This document shows, one piece after another, positions 62,623 through 64,000 of a DNA stretch of 64,000 nt (positions are counted from its first letter, which is position 1; each line of letters opens with the position of its first letter). The position numbers and the translations under genes are program-made. The stretch is from PSRI01 sp041484195 (lineage in GTDB: Bacteria > Bacteroidota > Bacteroidia > Chitinophagales > Chitinophagaceae), in the NCBI GenBank assembly GCA_041484195.1, contig JBGPHC010000018.1:22487-86486 (forward strand), written 5' to 3'. The notes below the pieces were generated by a model that did no database searches, had not been told where the DNA came from, and was given only the letters and a program-made list of their open reading frames with translations.

Positions 62623-64000
62623 TCATTCGGAAATCAACTCATAGAGACTAATATCCAGGTTTTTCATTACCGGCGTTTTTTGAATCCATTGGGACTTGCT
62701 GCCACTTGTAGTTTTTACAAGGACCCCATCGTTGTATTGTTTGATTGTATAACGGCCTGTCGCGGATTTTAACCAGGGTCCGATATCCCCCTCGAAGGTT
62801 ATTTCTTTTTTATTTTTTTTGTTGATTACAATTACCAGCATGCTCTTGGGTAAAACATAAGTGCTGACGTGGGCATCGGGGCAGTCTTTTGAAAGAATGC
62901 AATCCGCTACAAACGTTCCGTTAACGAAATAATTAAGGAATTGCCTGCGCAGCCTCGCGCACTGTTTAAGAGCTTTGCTTAATTCAGGATGATTTGAAAT
63001 ATAATCGGAGCCATTGATTCCATCTGGTTTCCTGGGATATACATTGAGATACAGATTATCTGCAAAGCCGATTTTAGCTTCAGACACAGATTTGTCGATG
63101 TTCAGATTTATCCTCGGTGCTGGCAGTAAACTGATGAGGGCCCGATAATCACATCCATCACTGTAATCCCAATTCCAGGTATAATCGAGATAATCGTATT
63201 CATTCTCCATGTTCGTACCAGCTTCTGCGGAAAATGTTGACTGTGTATCTTTTTCTTTTGCCATTTTCCGCACTTTGGTTACAACAGTATCCAGGTATTT
63301 GCCAGGGCCCACCGTAAAGAACTGGTCCCAGCTGATAGATGGGATCCCTATATCAATCAGGTGTTTGGACGAACTCAATGCTTCTTCCTGCCAGAGTTTA
63401 TTGGAAGAAGGAACCATTGCAGCGCCCTTGCCCGCAACGGCATAATGCGGATTCAATTCCGGCAAAAATTCAGGATCATAATTATATTCTGTGTTAGGCT
63501 CCAGCCCATATTTGGAAGCTGTTTGGGTTATCATTACCGATCTAAAAGGAGCTACATTAACGCCGATCTTCTTGCATTCGGCAACGGCGTTTGCCATATC
63601 CTGTTCCGTTCCTAAAAATTGATTGGGTGGTGGTAAAGGAAGCATGAAGGGATCATTCCAACCCCATAAAACCAGTTCATCCAGTCCGTTATCTTTGGAT
63701 TCTTTGGCTACTTTGGGTAAATCACTAAATCTAAAATTATTGCCTTGCGGATCCTCGGGGTAAAAGAAATTTCTCATCCAGATAGTTCTATAACCCAACC
63801 CGTCACGCACATGGTCGGGAAGCGGATACAGTGGCTTAACATTTTGCTTTGCCCAATTGCGGTAGGGGATAATACCTTTTGCCCAGCCATTTTGATGGGG
63901 AGTAAGAATAAATTCGGCGCTTTGCCAGGAACTATTGGGAGTGATGTCTGTAAAAAGCGTATTCATGTAGCGCAGTTTGTGGGTGGTTTCAGAAAGCTTA
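62623..64000 (-). CDS. DUF6259-like putative glycosidase, 5' end outside window
   Basis: The frame is open through the right edge, so the start lies beyond 64000; about 459 residues are visible. The visible part looks like a TIM-barrel glycosidase: NGWAKGIIPYRNWAKQN, GLDELVLWGWNDPFMLPLP, CKKIGVNVAPFRSVMI, GIPSISWDQFF, QSTFSAEAGTNMENEYDYLD. A small C-terminal beta domain ends with SATGRYTIKQYNDG. It resembles the DUF6259 family of putative glycoside hydrolases; I hold this call loosely. It lies upstream of the GH127 gene (77-bp gap), probably co-transcribed. Its 3' end is duplicated in the pseudogene at 59478. Confidence 0.6.
   Translation of the reverse strand, partial: KLSETTHKLRYMNTLFTDITPNSSWQSAEFILTPHQNGWAKGIIPYRNWAKQNVKPLYPLPDHVRDGLGYRTIWMRNFFYPEDPQGNNFRFSDLPKVAKESKDNGLDELVLWGWNDPFMLPLPPPNQFLGTEQDMANAVAECKKIGVNVAPFRSVMITQTASKYGLEPNTEYNYDPEFLPELNPHYAVAGKGAAMVPSSNKLWQEEALSSSKHLIDIGIPSISWDQFFTVGPGKYLDTVVTKVRKMAKEKDTQSTFSAEAGTNMENEYDYLDYTWNWDYSDGCDYRALISLLPAPRINLNIDKSVSEAKIGFADNLYLNVYPRKPDGINGSDYISNHPELSKALKQCARLRRQFLNYFVNGTFVADCILSKDCPDAHVSTYVLPKSMLVIVINKKNKKEITFEGDIGPWLKSATGRYTIKQYNDGVLVKTTSGSKSQWIQKTPVMKNLDISLYELISE

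Overview
The window comes from a Bacteroidota chromosome, most likely the Chitinophagaceae or a close relative. The signs are a SusC/SusD (RagA/RagB) pair, a type IX secretion plug protein, a lipidated TamA-type barrel (TamL), a CCC-motif membrane protein beside DUF5362 and DUF2752 proteins, an SRP RNA of the Bacteroidota small type, and several VCBS/FG-GAP surface lipoproteins. This rests on family recognition by eye, with no database search.

Layout. 1-5300 (+): a DUF1573 tail, yajC, coaE, a glyoxalase-fold protein, a NYN/LOTUS RNA-biology protein, then a Gfo/Idh/MocA oxidoreductase and a sugar-phosphate-isomerase-like TIM barrel. 5300-11500 (-): acetoacetyl-CoA synthetase, a stand-alone RlmK-type rRNA methyltransferase and a large FAD/Fe-S oxidoreductase. 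11.6-13.1 kb: a one-heme lipoprotein, a 384-bp miniature IS1595-type element with perfect terminal inverted repeats, and a small secreted protein. 13.2-20.7 kb: transaldolase-like aldolase, SRP RNA, T9SS plug protein, LolC/E-type permease, TrmH-type methyltransferase, TamL and TruB. 20.8-27.3 kb: a tight MoxR-DUF58-DUF4350-DUF4129-SpoIIM operon with a divergent RDD protein. 27.3-30.2 kb: three small membrane proteins and ProS. 30.3-41.7 kb: an outer-membrane lipoprotein, a FadL-type porin, a 1190-residue VCBS/ASPIC protein and a SusD/SusC pair. 41.9-51.7 kb: mostly housekeeping (MiaA, CCA-adding enzyme, heptosyltransferase-like GT9, TsaC, DapD, EamA transporter).

51.78-56.4 kb is the unusual part. 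A tRNA-Leu(CAG) gene is followed by three copies of a structured, non-coding repeat of about 170-180 bp. Each copy ends in an exact 16-17 nt duplicate of the tRNA-Leu 3' end and is preceded by an intact or decayed tRNA-Leu T-arm/acceptor half. Arms of its hairpins differ in sequence between copies but keep base pairing. The tRNA-tail repeats cut the region into segments carrying different cargo: none, then a RibD/DHFR-like reductase, then a broken secreted-protein gene plus a DUF885 peptidase. The region looks like a cassette-like accretion of integrations at a tRNA gene; no integrase is present in the window.

56.5-64 kb (-): a carbohydrate/lipid degradation cluster with a CBM9-like protein, a neutral-ceramidase-like protein, a GH127-type beta-L-arabinofuranosidase that is visibly AT-richer than its neighbours, and a DUF6259-like putative glycosidase that runs off the window. 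Between them lies a chimeric pseudogene joining the start of a ribokinase gene to a copy of the DUF6259-like gene's 3' end.

Functional links: the tRNA-Leu gene does not encode CCA, so it needs the CCA-adding enzyme. YajC, SRP RNA, TamL, the LolC/E-type permease and the T9SS plug all serve protein export and envelope assembly, which the many lipoproteins and SusCD here rely on.
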